64,000 bases of DNA, from the NCBI RefSeq assembly GCF_014596475.1, contig NZ_MECJ01000001.1:1-64000 (forward strand), read 5' to 3'. The notes beneath the pieces were generated by a model that did no database searches, was not told the DNA's origin, and saw only the letters and a list, made by a program, of their open reading frames with translations. The number at the start of each line of letters is the position of its first letter. The stretch's first letter is position 1. A program made the position numbers and the translations under genes. The DNA comes from Streptomyces sp. CBMA152 (GTDB lineage: Bacteria; Actinomycetota; Actinomycetes; Streptomycetales; Streptomycetaceae). Positions 28,446 to 39,714 of this stretch are shown piece after piece.

Positions 28446-29675
28446 GTGAGCAGCGACCCGTGGGGCCGCGTCGACGAGACGGGCACCGTGTATGTGCGTA
28501 CAGCCGAGGGCGAAGTCGTCGTCGGATCGTGGCAGGCGGGGACTCCCGAGGAGGCCCTGGCCTACTTCGAGCGCAAATACGAGGGCCTGGTTGTCGAGAT
28601 CGGCCTCCTCGAACGACGGGTGAAGACCACCGACCTGTCGGCGAAGGACGCGCAGACCGCGATCGACCATCTGCGCACGCAGGTGGACGAGCATCACGCG
28701 GTCGGTGACCTGGCGGCACTCGGCAAGCGGCTCGACAAGCTCGTCGAGACCGTGGAGTCGCGCCGCGAGGAGCGCAAGGTCCAGAAGGCCAAGCAGACCG
28801 ACGAGGCCAAGCACGCCAAGGAGGCGCTGGTCGCCGAGGCCGAGGAGCTGGCGCAGAGCGAGCAGTGGCGCTCGGCCGGCGAGCGGCTGCGGGCGCTCGT
28901 GGACACCTGGAAGGGCCTGCCCCGGCTCGACCGGAAGTCCGACGACGAGCTGTGGCACCGCTTCTCGCACGCGCGCTCGGCGTTCTCCAAGCGGCGCAAG
29001 GCGCACTTCGCGTCGCTGGACGCGCAGCGCGAGGACGCCCGCAAGGTCAAGGAGAAGCTGGTCGTCGAGGCCGAGGCGCTGTCGTCGTCGACGGACTGGG
29101 GCACCACGGCCGCCCGCTACCGCGAGCTGATGGCGGACTGGAAGGCGGCGGGCCGCGCCCAGCGCGAGGCCGAGGACGAGCTGTGGAACCGCTTCCGCGG
29201 CGCCCAGGACGTCTTCTTCGCCGCGCGCGGCGAGGTCTTCGCGGAGCGTGACGCCGAGCAGACCGAGAACCTGAAGCTCAAGGAGGAGCTGGCCGTCGAG
29301 GCCGAGAAGCTCGTCCCGGTGGGCGATCTGAAGGCGGCCCGCGCCACCTTCCGGGGGATCAACGAGCGCTGGGAGGCGATCGGCCACGTACCGCGTGACG
29401 CGCGTCCCAAGGTCGAGGGCCGGATGCACGCCGTGGAGCGGGCGCTGCAGGAGGCCGAGGAGTCGGAGTGGCGCCGCACCAACCCGGAGGCACGCGCGCG
29501 TGCCGCGGGTCTGACGGGCCAGCTCCAGTCGGCGGTCGACAAGCTGCGCGGCCAGATCGACGCGGCCCGCGCGGCGGGCAACAACGCCAAGGCCGACAAG
29601 CTCGCCAAGGAGCTGGAGGGCCGCCAGGCGCTGCTCGACCAGGCGCTGAAGGGCCTGGAGGAGTTCGGCGGCTGA
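28446..29675 (+). CDS. DUF349-domain coiled-coil protein
   Basis: 409 residues, highly charged and helical. Repeated ~70-residue DUF349 units are recognisable by recurring DELWHRFSHARSAF, DELWNRFRGAQDVFF and RATFRGINERWEAIGHVPRD. No membrane segment or enzyme motif. Some DUF349 proteins elsewhere are linked to RNA or stress responses, but the function here is unknown. GTG start with GGAGGAG five bases before it. A bidirectional terminator follows, separating it from the convergent caspase gene. Confidence 0.9.
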   Translation: MSSDPWGRVDETGTVYVRTAEGEVVVGSWQAGTPEEALAYFERKYEGLVVEIGLLERRVKTTDLSAKDAQTAIDHLRTQVDEHHAVGDLAALGKRLDKLVETVESRREERKVQKAKQTDEAKHAKEALVAEAEELAQSEQWRSAGERLRALVDTWKGLPRLDRKSDDELWHRFSHARSAFSKRRKAHFASLDAQREDARKVKEKLVVEAEALSSSTDWGTTAARYRELMADWKAAGRAQREAEDELWNRFRGAQDVFFAARGEVFAERDAEQTENLKLKEELAVEAEKLVPVGDLKAARATFRGINERWEAIGHVPRDARPKVEGRMHAVERALQEAEESEWRRTNPEARARAAGLTGQLQSAVDKLRGQIDAARAAGNNAKADKLAKELEGRQALLDQALKGLEEFGG

Positions 29676-29707
29676 CGCCGTCGACTACGACGAGGTGTAC
29701 GTATGAG

Positions 29708-29735
29708 GGCCCGGCCGTGATGTCACGGCCGGGCC
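29708..29735. terminator. Bidirectional terminator between the DUF349 and caspase genes
   Basis: A 13 bp perfect stem GGCCCGGCCGTGA / TCACGGCCGGGCC with a two-base loop between convergent genes. A T pair follows on the plus side. Confidence 0.75.
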
Positions 29736-29750
29736 TTCGGCGTCCGTGAG

Positions 29751-29784
29751 CTCGTTGACTCATTGACCTCGTTGACCTCGTTAC
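29751..29784. repeat. Short direct repeats at the edge of the caspase cassette
   Basis: CTCGTTGAC occurs at 29751-29759 and 29768-29776, with CATTGAC between them and a partial CTCGTTAC at 29777-29784, immediately outside and into the caspase stop codon. Confidence 0.6.
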
Positions 29785-30932
29785 GCGGCCGGGCCCGACC
29801 CTCTGCTCCCCCGCTCCAGGGTGTCGAGCGCGTGCCGCAGCACATCGCAGGCCTGGCGGTGGTTTCCGGCCGACTGCAACAGCTCGGCGAGGCGGCGGCA
29901 GACCGTGAGGGCCTCGGGGCCGAACCTCTTGTGGGTGAGTTGGAAGGCGCCTTCCAGGACCTCGATCGCCTGGTCGTCGAGGCCCGACTCCGTGAGCAGT
30001 TCGGCCAGTTCGAGATGGACGATGACGGCGTCGCCCTCCGCGTCGGGCACCCGGTTCTGCAGGATCATCCGCAGCACCGGCAGCGCGTCCCTGCCGCGCC
30101 CCTCCGATCTGAGCAGCCGGGCCAGCTGGAGCCCCGAGGAGACCATCGCGGCCTCGACCTCGGCGTCCATCACGGGCCCCGCAGGGACGCCCGGGTCGGC
30201 CTTGGCGCGGTTGCGGACCAGCGGGAGGCGCCCCACGTCGTTCTCCTGGCTGCGCTGCGGGCGCGGCCGGTTCCGGGCGCCGAGCCGGGCGTCGACGGCC
30301 CGGTAGAGGGTCTCCAGGTCCAGGGTCTCCGGCGCGTCCGGCAGCCCCTGGCTCAGGACGTGCAGCAGCTCGCCGGTGAACGCGGTGTGCCGCTCCCCGT
30401 CGGGGGCGAGCGCCACATGGTCCTTCGGGGAGGCGGTGAGGACGTACGCGCCCTCTATTCCGGCTTGTGCGGCAAGGGCGTTGGGGCTGCTGAGAGTGCG
30501 GGCCGCGCGGCCGCTGAAGCAGCAGTCGAGCACGACGACCTTGCGCCGGGCCGGGGAGGCGAGGATCGCGGCGCGCAGATGCCGGTACTCGACGGCGGTG
30601 TACCCGGCGCCTTCGCGCGAGCCGGTCAGGGCCACGTACAGGTCGGCGGACTCGGAGTCGCGCAGGCCGTGGCCGCAGTAGTAGACCAGCAGCGTGTCCC
30701 GGGCCCGCTCGCCCGCCGCGTACACCGGGTCGAGGAGGGCGGCCGGGGTCTCGGGCTCGGTCACCGTCAGGGTGTGCGCCTCCGGCAGCCCCCAGATCGT
30801 GGAGTCCCGCAGGACCGTCGCCAGTTCCGTGAGGTTGGCCTCCACGGCGGGCAGTTGGGGCAGATGCGCATAGCCGGCGGTGCCGATCAGTACGGCGGCC
30901 GACGCCGAGGGGTCAGGCAGATCCGCCGTCAC
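29781..30932 (-). CDS. Caspase-fold (C14) protease with TPR tail
   Basis: 383 residues. The N-terminal caspase/metacaspase-like domain (about 10-205) begins AAVLIGTAGYAHLPQLPAVEANLTELATVL and has catalytic His88 in LLVYYCGHGLRDSE and Cys138 in KVVVLDCCFSG, so the dyad is intact. Residues about 260-375 form TPR-type repeats (QLARLLRSEGRGRDALPVL, HLELAELLTESGLDDQAIEVL). Cytoplasmic, with no signal or membrane segment. It likely cleaves a target protein once activated. The GTG at 30930-30932 was chosen for AGGAG seven bases upstream; an ATG 15 bases earlier is possible. It overlaps the EACC1 gene by 20 bp. Third gene of the kinase-EACC1-caspase cassette. Confidence 0.88.
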   Translation of the reverse strand: MTADLPDPSASAAVLIGTAGYAHLPQLPAVEANLTELATVLRDSTIWGLPEAHTLTVTEPETPAALLDPVYAAGERARDTLLVYYCGHGLRDSESADLYVALTGSREGAGYTAVEYRHLRAAILASPARRKVVVLDCCFSGRAARTLSSPNALAAQAGIEGAYVLTASPKDHVALAPDGERHTAFTGELLHVLSQGLPDAPETLDLETLYRAVDARLGARNRPRPQRSQENDVGRLPLVRNRAKADPGVPAGPVMDAEVEAAMVSSGLQLARLLRSEGRGRDALPVLRMILQNRVPDAEGDAVIVHLELAELLTESGLDDQAIEVLEGAFQLTHKRFGPEALTVCRRLAELLQSAGNHRQACDVLRHALDTLERGSRGSGPAA

Positions 30933-31290
30933 CGGACCGCTCCTCATCCGCAAGGAGTGCGGTGATCCGCGCGATGGTGGCCGGGTCGGCCCCGTCGATC
31001 TCGATCTCCACCCCGTCCCTGCGGACGACGACGCGCGGGGAGGCGCGGCGGGCGGTGCGCCACTGGTCGACGGCGAGCACCAGTTGGCCCGCCGAGAGCC
31101 CGCCGCTGACCACCAGCGAGATGACGTCGAGCAGGGCGCCCATGTGCTCGGGGTCGGCGGGCGCCGAGCCGGCGAGCGTGCCGTGCACGTCTCGGCGCAC
31201 CTCGTCGTCCGCGTGGAGCCATTTCAGCAGCGAACGCAGCTCCGTCTCGGGGTCGGCGGCGCCGCGCACCCGGATCTCGATCTTCGACAC
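30913..31290 (-). CDS. EACC1-like small protein (effector-associated constant component)
   Basis: 125 residues. It starts VSKIEIRVRGAADPETELRSLLKWL, then a hydrophobic helix DVISLVVSGGLSAGQLVLAVDQW and a final beta-rich VVVRRDGVEIEIDGADPATIARITALL. This pattern matches the EACC1 family, known from actinobacterial and other conflict gene sets where it sits between a sensor or kinase and an effector such as a caspase. The biochemical role is unknown; it may be a membrane-proximal adaptor. GTG start with a GAGGAA ribosome site. It is 71 bp from the kinase and overlaps the caspase gene. Confidence 0.7.
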   Translation of the reverse strand: MSKIEIRVRGAADPETELRSLLKWLHADDEVRRDVHGTLAGSAPADPEHMGALLDVISLVVSGGLSAGQLVLAVDQWRTARRASPRVVVRRDGVEIEIDGADPATIARITALLADEERSGDGGSA

Positions 31291-31361
31291 CGGTTCCTCG
31301 GTTCCCTTCAGCCATCGGTCGTACGGGTGCGCGGCCCTGCGTTGCGCAGGTGCGGGCCGCG

Positions 31362-32765
31362 TCATTCGAGCTCGCGTGCTTCGCGTGCGGCGAGCGCGGG
31401 GGTCACCACCGCGGACACCTCCGCGAACTTGGCCACCGCCTCGGGGCCCGCGCCGAGCCGGGCCAGGCACACTCCCTGCCAGTACACACAGGCCAGCGTG
31501 GTGGGGTGGTCGGGGCCGAAGGAGACGCGGCTGACCTCGGCGACCGTGCTCAGCAGCCCGATGGCCTCCTCCAGCGAGCCGCGCAGCACCAGGTTGACGG
31601 CCTCGCGCTGGCGGGCCTCGGCGACGGACGGGGTCATCGCGCGCAGGATCTGGTTCCTGGTGGCGCCGCTGAGGGCCAGCCCCGTGTAGGTGGCGTCGCG
31701 CCGCTCGGGGACGGCCGCGGGCTGCGGGGACGCGGGGAGGCCGACCGGCCGGCCGGTGGGCTGATCGGTGGGGTGGTGACCGATCCCGGTGGTCTGGGGC
31801 GCGGGTGGCCCGGACAGGCGCTGGGGCCGCTGGAAAGCGACGCTCTGAAGCCGGGGCAGCCCGGCGTTCGGGGCCTGGGCGGCGGCGGGCGGCCCGAAGT
31901 CCCGTACGGCCCGTCTGCGCAGGTGTCCGGTGACCGCTTCCTCGACCAGCTCACCGGCGTTGGGCGGGCACCGCAGCCGCTCCAGCGTCTGCGCCGCGGT
32001 GGGGCGCTCGGCCGGGTCCTTGGCCATCAGATCGGCGACCAGAACGGCGAGGTCATCCGGTATGCCCGATATGCCCTTCAACGGGGGCGGCGGCTCTTGG
32101 AGGACCTTGTAGATGACCTCCACCACTGACTCGCCGCTGTAGGGCTGGACGCCGGAGAGCATCTCGTACACGCAGACGCCGAGGGCGTACAGGTCCGAGT
32201 GCGCCCGTGGGGTTTCGCCGACCACGGCCTCGGGCGCCATGTACGACGGCGTGCCCACCATCTCCCCTGTCACGGTCTGCCGGGAGGTGTCGAGCAGGTG
32301 GGCGATGCCGAAGTCCTGGAGGACGACCCGGCCGGTCAGGGTCAGATGCACGTTGCCGGGCTTGACGTCCCGGTGCAGGATGCCCGCGTCGTGCACCGCG
32401 CCCAGTCCCGCGCACACACCGCCGGCGATGGCCCGTACGAGGGCGTGCGGCAGCCGGGACTCCTCGTTCATGAGGGTGCGCAGGTCCACGCCCTCCAGGA
32501 GCTCCATGACGAGGAAGGGCGCCTCGCCGTGGAGGCCCACGTCGTGGACGATGACCGTGTTGGGGTGGGCGATCCGGGCCAGGGCGCGCGCCTCGCGGTC
32601 GAAGCGGTCGCGCACCTCGGGACCGGCGAGGTCGGAGCGGATCATCTTCAGGGCCACGCGCCGCCCGAGCGCGGTGTCCATGGCCTCGTACACCTCGCCC
32701 ATGCCGCCGGAGCCCAGCTGCTTGAGCAGCTCGTACCGCCGGTCGATCACGGTCGGCCCCGCCAT
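31362..32765 (-). CDS. Ser/Thr protein kinase with proline-rich linker and TPR-like tail
   Basis: 467 residues. Kinase domain 10-270 with the Gly loop GSGGMGEVYEA, Lys40 in VALKMI, catalytic HRDVKPGN (Asp133), DFG (Asp151) and GTPSYMAPE, so it is active-looking. A Pro/Gln-rich linker (about 295-365) leads to a C-terminal helical region with TPR character (NLVLRGSLEEAIGLL, SFGPDHPTTLACVYWQGVCLARLG). There is no transmembrane helix and no PASTA domain, so it is not a PknB-type cell-wall receptor. The ATG at 32763-32765 has AGGGGG upstream. First gene of the cassette, 90 bp after relA on the same strand. Confidence 0.9.
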   Translation of the reverse strand: MAGPTVIDRRYELLKQLGSGGMGEVYEAMDTALGRRVALKMIRSDLAGPEVRDRFDREARALARIAHPNTVIVHDVGLHGEAPFLVMELLEGVDLRTLMNEESRLPHALVRAIAGGVCAGLGAVHDAGILHRDVKPGNVHLTLTGRVVLQDFGIAHLLDTSRQTVTGEMVGTPSYMAPEAVVGETPRAHSDLYALGVCVYEMLSGVQPYSGESVVEVIYKVLQEPPPPLKGISGIPDDLAVLVADLMAKDPAERPTAAQTLERLRCPPNAGELVEEAVTGHLRRRAVRDFGPPAAAQAPNAGLPRLQSVAFQRPQRLSGPPAPQTTGIGHHPTDQPTGRPVGLPASPQPAAVPERRDATYTGLALSGATRNQILRAMTPSVAEARQREAVNLVLRGSLEEAIGLLSTVAEVSRVSFGPDHPTTLACVYWQGVCLARLGAGPEAVAKFAEVSAVVTPALAAREARELE

Positions 32766-32855
32766 GTCACCCCCTGTGCCCGAATCCCCCGATCATCGCT
32801 CTCAACTCCCCTGTCGAGCAAGGGAATCCGGCAAGTCGGGGGATCCGGAAGGAAG

Positions 32856-35348
<2,493 letters not shown>

Positions 35349-35463
35349 GAGCGCTCCTCGTGCGGATCCGGGTCCCCCGGTCAGGCCCGGAAAGGCCATG
35401 GTATCGATCCTGGGCGGCCGGTTCGTGTCGGGCAGCTGTGACTGCCCGTATCTGGGAAACACG

Positions 35464-35499
35464 AGAGGCGGGTGCCGGATTCCTCCGGCACCCGCCTCT
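35464..35499 (-). terminator. apt terminator
   Basis: A 16 bp perfect stem AGAGGCGGGTGCCGGA / TCCGGCACCCGCCTCT with a four-base loop, 19 bp beyond the apt stop. It separates the sec-apt transcript from relA. Confidence 0.8.
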
Positions 35500-35517
35500 T
35501 GGTGTTCGCTGCCCTGG

Positions 35518-36060
35518 TCAGAGCGTGATGAGAGCCTCCAGCGGGGCCCCGCGCAAGGCGGGTTCCAGCCGGTTCCGCCCGGCCAGGAAGCCCAGCTCCA
35601 TGAGCACCGCGACGCCGGCCACCTCGGCTCCGGCCCGCCGGATCAGCTCCAGGGAGGCCTCGGCGGTGCCGCCGGTGGCCAGGACGTCGTCGATGACCAT
35701 GACGCGGTCGCCCGCGGCCAGGTCCTCGGCGTGCACCTCGATCTCCGCGGTGCCGTACTCCAGCTCGTACGCCTGCGAGAGCGTCGCTCCGGGGAGCTTG
35801 CCCGCCTTGCGCACGGGGATGAAGCCGATACCGGCGCGGACCGCGACCGGGGCCGCCAGGATGAAGCCGCGCGCCTCCAGGCCGACGATCTTCGTCGCGC
35901 CGTGCCGTACGCACAGCTCTGCGAGCGCGTCGGTCAGGGCCGTGAACGCCGCCGGGTCCGCGAGCAGCGGCGTGATGTCCTTGAACAGCACGCCGGGCTT
36001 GGGGTAGTCCGGTACGTCACGGATGCGGCTGAGCAGCAGCTCCTGGGTGGAGATCGTCAT
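35518..36060 (-). CDS. apt: Adenine phosphoribosyltransferase
   Basis: 180 residues. [22 protein letters not shown] at the N-terminus and the PRPP loop [21 protein letters not shown] identify APRT. It salvages adenine to AMP. The start overlaps the secF stop (ATGA). The relA-apt-secF-secD order is conserved in actinobacteria. Confidence 0.96.
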   Translation of the reverse strand: MTISTQELLLSRIRDVPDYPKPGVLFKDITPLLADPAAFTALTDALAELCVRHGATKIVGLEARGFILAAPVAVRAGIGFIPVRKAGKLPGATLSQAYELEYGTAEIEVHAEDLAAGDRVMVIDDVLATGGTAEASLELIRRAGAEVAGVAVLMELGFLAGRNRLEPALRGAPLEALITL

Positions 36061-37163
36061 CGCCGCTTCCCCCGGTTGTTGCGGGAGGGCTGGCGGCGCT
36101 GGCCGACGACGGCGCCCGCGGTCTCGGCGTCCTCGGCGTCCTCGTCCGCCTGCTCCACCGCGTCCTGCGGCTCGTCGTCGCTCTCGCCCTTGGCGGCGGC
36201 CGCCGCCCGCTTGGCGAGCACCCGCTTCTTGAGGGCCTGCATCTGCGGCTCGCGCTCCTTGAAGTCGGCGACGAGCGGCGTGGCGATGAAGATCGACGAG
36301 TACGCACCGGCCGCGAGGCCGACGAACAGCGACAGCGAGATGTCGTTCAGCATGCCGGCGCCCAGGACACCGCCACCGATGAACAGCAGGCCCGCGACCG
36401 GCAGCAGCGCGACGACCGTGGTGTTGATGGAACGCACCAGGGTGCCGTTGAGGCTCTTGTTGGCCATCTCGCTGTAGGTGATGCGGGTCTGCTTGGTGAT
36501 GCCCTTGCCGCCCTCCTTGAGACCGTCGAAGACGACGACGGTGTCGTAGAGGGAGTAGCCGAGGATCGTCAGCAGACCGATCACGGTGCCCGGGGTGACC
36601 TCGAAGCCGACCAGCGCGTACACACCGACGGTGATCGTGAGGTCGTGGATCAGCGCGATCAGGGCCGCGAGCGCCATGCGCCACTCGAAGGCGATCGCGA
36701 GGTAGATCACCACCAGGACCATGAACACGATCAGACCGGTCCACGCCTTGTTGGCGATCTCGTCGCCCCAGCTGGGGCCGACCAGGTCCGCGTTGATGTC
36801 CTCGGCCGGGACCTTGAGGTCCTTGGCGAGCGCGGTCTTGATCTGGTCCGACTTCGCGGTGTCGATGTCGGTGATCTGGATGCGCAGACCCTTGTTGCCG
36901 AGCTTCTGGACGATCGCGTCGTGGCCGGAGGCCGACTTCGCGTAGCTCTCCGCCTGGGAGACCGAGACGCTCGTCTTCGGGGTGGTGAAGACGGCACCGC
37001 CCTTGAACTCGATGCCCATCACCAGACCCCGCACCGCAAGGCCCAGGATGGCCGTGATGGTGATCAGGATCGAGATTCCGTACCAGATCTTCCGCTTGCC
37101 GACGAAGTCGTAGCCGACCTCACCGCGGTAGAGCCGGGCGCCGAGATGACCGAGTCGCGACAT
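36057..37163 (-). CDS. secF: Protein translocase subunit SecF
   Basis: 368 residues with six predicted membrane segments. A first helix near residues 27-47 is followed by a periplasmic loop (FKGGAVFTTPKTSVSV), then the export motif region GYSLYDTVVVFDGLKEG and TLVRSINTTVVALLPV. A charged cytoplasmic C-tail follows (about 310-368). With SecD it uses the proton gradient to pull preproteins through SecYEG. It begins one base after the secD stop. Confidence 0.96.
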   Translation of the reverse strand: MSRLGHLGARLYRGEVGYDFVGKRKIWYGISILITITAILGLAVRGLVMGIEFKGGAVFTTPKTSVSVSQAESYAKSASGHDAIVQKLGNKGLRIQITDIDTAKSDQIKTALAKDLKVPAEDINADLVGPSWGDEIANKAWTGLIVFMVLVVIYLAIAFEWRMALAALIALIHDLTITVGVYALVGFEVTPGTVIGLLTILGYSLYDTVVVFDGLKEGGKGITKQTRITYSEMANKSLNGTLVRSINTTVVALLPVAGLLFIGGGVLGAGMLNDISLSLFVGLAAGAYSSIFIATPLVADFKEREPQMQALKKRVLAKRAAAAAKGESDDEPQDAVEQADEDAEDAETAGAVVGQRRQPSRNNRGKRR

Positions 37164-37164
37164 C

Positions 37165-38928
37165 TCACGCCTCCTTCGGGTCGGTGGGGGCGGAGGAGGT
37201 GCGGCGCGTGCGGCGCAGCGGCGGCTTGGCGCCGAGCCGCTTGGGGTCCAGACCGGACCACGGGTGGCCGCTCGCGAAGAACTTCTTGCGCGCCAGCAGC
37301 GTCATCACCGGCTTGGTGAACAGGAACACCACGACGATGTCGAGCAGGGTCGTCAGACCCAGCGTGAACGCGAAGCCCTGGACCTTGCCGACCGTCACGA
37401 TGAACAGCACCGCGGCGGCGAGGAACGACACGAAGTCGGAGACCATGATCGTGCGCCGGGCGCGCGGCCAGGCCCGCTCGACGGCCGGACGCAGGGTGCG
37501 GCCCTCGCGGATCTCGTCCCTTATGCGTTCGAAGTAGACGATGAACGAGTCGGCGGTGATACCGATGGCGACGATGGCACCACAGACCGCCGGCAGGTTC
37601 AGCGCGAAGCCGATGGCCGGGCCGAGCAGCGACATCAGTACGTACGTGAGGATCGCGGAGACCGCGAGGCTCATGATCGCGACGAGCGCGAGGCCGCGGT
37701 AGTAGATCACCAGGTAGATGATGACCAGCGCCAGGCCGATGGCACCGGCGATCAGACCGGCGTGCAGCTGGTCGGCGCCGAGCGCGGCGGTCACGGTGGT
37801 GACGCTCTGCTCCACGAAGGAGAGCGGGAGCGCGCCGTACGACAGCACGTTGGCCAGGTCGGTCGCCGAGCGCTGGGTGAAGCTGCCGGAGATCTCGGCG
37901 CTGCCGCTCAGCGTGGTGCTGACGGAGGGGGCCGAGACGACCTGGCCGTCGAGCGCGATCGCGAACTGGTTCTGCGGCGACTGCTGCTTGGAGAGCTTGC
38001 CGGTGATCGTCTGGAACTTCTTCGAGCCCTTGCCCGTGAAGTCCATCTGGACGATCCACATGCCGCGCTGCTGGTCGATGACCGCCTTGGCCTTCTTGAC
38101 GTCCGTACCGTCGACCTCGGCCGGGCCGAGGATGTACTTGGCGTCACCGGTCTGGCTGCAGGCCACGACCATGTCGGTGGCCTTGGTGCCGAACGCGGCC
38201 TTGCTGCGGGACTCCTTGGTGGAGCAGTCCAGGGCCTCGAACTGCTTCTGGATCTTGGCAGCGGCGGCCTGGTCGCTCGCCGACGGGGGCGGCGTAGCGG
38301 AGCCCGGAGGCGGGGTCACCGGCGGCGTCGGCGTGGTCTTCGGGTTGGGCTTGGCGTCCGCCTTCAGCGCGTCGGTGACGGCGCGGCCCTGGGGCGTCGA
38401 CTTCGCGTCCGGGGTGGCCTTCGGCGTCGAGGACGGCTTCTTGTCGCCGTTCTTGTCCGGGCTCTTGCTCCCCGACGGGGTCGGCGAGCCGCTGGGCGCG
38501 GGCTGCTTCTGCGCGGTGCCGGCAGCCTCCGTCAGGACGGGCCGGAAGTAGAGCTTGGCGGTGGTGCCGACCTGCTGGCGGGCCTGCTCCGAGTTCGTCC
38601 CCTTGGGGATGTTGACGATGATGTTGCTGGAGCCCTGGGTCTGGACCTCGGCCTCGGAGACACCGAGTCCATTGACACGGCGGTTCATGATCGAGACCGC
38701 GGTGTCCATGTTGGCCTTGTTGATGGCCTTCTCCTGGCCCGGCTCCGCCTTGGCCTTGAGGGTGATGCTCGTGCCGCCGGCGAGGTCGATGCCGAGGCGC
38801 GGAGTGTTGTGGCCGGAGGCGAACATGCCGCCCGCGAGGGCCACCATGGCGATCAGGAACAGGACCAGGGTGCGCCCCGGCCTGCCCTGGGCCCCCGCCG
38901 GCCTTCGGCCCTTCTTCGGTGCTGCCAC
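37165..38928 (-). CDS. secD: Protein translocase subunit SecD with large Pro/Ser/Lys insert
   Basis: 587 residues. The first helix (TLVLFLIAMVALAGGMFASG) and LGIDLAGGTSITL precede a long extracellular domain, then five C-terminal helices with FERIRDEIREGRTLRPAVERAW. A low-complexity insertion of about 90 residues (SGSPTPSGSKSPDKNGDKKP and on to PPVTPPPGSATPPP, about residues 140-225) interrupts the periplasmic P1 region and is absent in E. coli. GTG at 38926-38928 (VAAPKKGRRPAG) was chosen for its upstream GGGAG. Pairs with SecF. Confidence 0.95.
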   Translation of the reverse strand: MAAPKKGRRPAGAQGRPGRTLVLFLIAMVALAGGMFASGHNTPRLGIDLAGGTSITLKAKAEPGQEKAINKANMDTAVSIMNRRVNGLGVSEAEVQTQGSSNIIVNIPKGTNSEQARQQVGTTAKLYFRPVLTEAAGTAQKQPAPSGSPTPSGSKSPDKNGDKKPSSTPKATPDAKSTPQGRAVTDALKADAKPNPKTTPTPPVTPPPGSATPPPSASDQAAAAKIQKQFEALDCSTKESRSKAAFGTKATDMVVACSQTGDAKYILGPAEVDGTDVKKAKAVIDQQRGMWIVQMDFTGKGSKKFQTITGKLSKQQSPQNQFAIALDGQVVSAPSVSTTLSGSAEISGSFTQRSATDLANVLSYGALPLSFVEQSVTTVTAALGADQLHAGLIAGAIGLALVIIYLVIYYRGLALVAIMSLAVSAILTYVLMSLLGPAIGFALNLPAVCGAIVAIGITADSFIVYFERIRDEIREGRTLRPAVERAWPRARRTIMVSDFVSFLAAAVLFIVTVGKVQGFAFTLGLTTLLDIVVVFLFTKPVMTLLARKKFFASGHPWSGLDPKRLGAKPPLRRTRRTSSAPTDPKEA

Positions 38929-39074
38929 CTTGTCGTTTCTCCCTGTCCAACCGCCCCGCGCTCGGGTGTGCGCCTGGGCGGCCACGAAGTGTTGTGGGGA
39001 CGTCCCCCGTAGAAGTCGTCAGCTCCGCAGGAGCCGCCCGGCGCGGGTACGCACCGGGCGGTCACCGCGAGTGA

Positions 39075-39545
39075 CTACTTCGCGCCCGACTCGCCGTCCG
39101 CCTTGCCGTTCTTGGGCTCGGCGGCGTCGTCCGCCTCGTCCTTCTTGCCCAGGTCGATCTTGGCGTCCTGCGCGGCGTCGGCCGCGTCGGCCGCCTCGTT
39201 CGCGCCCTCCGTCAGCGAGGAGGCGTCGTCCGGCACGACGGGGAGATCGGACGACTCGTCCGTGTCGCCGTGCACGATGCGGTTGTACTCCTCGTCGGAG
39301 AGCACCGCGCCGATCGCGTTCTTCGCGTAGACGGCGTGGACGCCGGGCGCCACCTCCAGAAGCACCGTGTCGTCGCCGAGCTCCTTCACCGTGGCGTACA
39401 TGCCGCCGATCGTGCGGACACCGGTGCCGGGCTGCATCTCACTGCGCATGGAGGCTGCCTGCTGCTGCTTCTTCTTCGCCGAGCGGGTCATGAGGAACAT
39501 GGCCCCGATGAGGACGATGAAGGGGAGAAGGGTCACGAGACTCAC
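39075..39545 (-). CDS. yajC: Sec accessory protein YajC with long acidic tail
   Basis: 156 residues. The single N-terminal helix (SLVTLLPFIVLIGAMFLMTR) is followed by the YajC core (EMQPGTGVRTIGGMYATVKELGDDTVLLEVAPGV). The last ~65 residues are an Asp/Ala/Glu-rich tail not found in E. coli. YajC associates with SecDF. GTG at 39543-39545 with GGAAG nine bases upstream. It leads yajC-secD-secF-apt. Confidence 0.94.
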   Translation of the reverse strand: MSLVTLLPFIVLIGAMFLMTRSAKKKQQQAASMRSEMQPGTGVRTIGGMYATVKELGDDTVLLEVAPGVHAVYAKNAIGAVLSDEEYNRIVHGDTDESSDLPVVPDDASSLTEGANEAADAADAAQDAKIDLGKKDEADDAAEPKNGKADGESGAK

Positions 39546-39602
39546 GGGACGAACTTCCTTCGCACGACCGCGCAAGGAGTGCGGCCTGATCTGGGGGTGG
39601 GT

Positions 39603-39631
39603 ATGCCGCCCGGTAAATGTAAGGGCGGCAT
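39603..39631 (-). terminator. Possible ruvB terminator
   Basis: ATGCCGCCC / GGGCGGCAT, a 9 bp perfect stem with an 11-base loop between ruvB and yajC on the minus strand. The rest of this 169 bp gap presumably holds the yajC promoter; none was assigned. Confidence 0.5.
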
Positions 39632-39714
39632 CGGCGGAGTCTAAGCGAGTCCGCACAGCTGGAACAACGCCCAGCATCCCACCCGGGTTCCTCCCCGTGC
39701 ACCCACCCGCGCCG

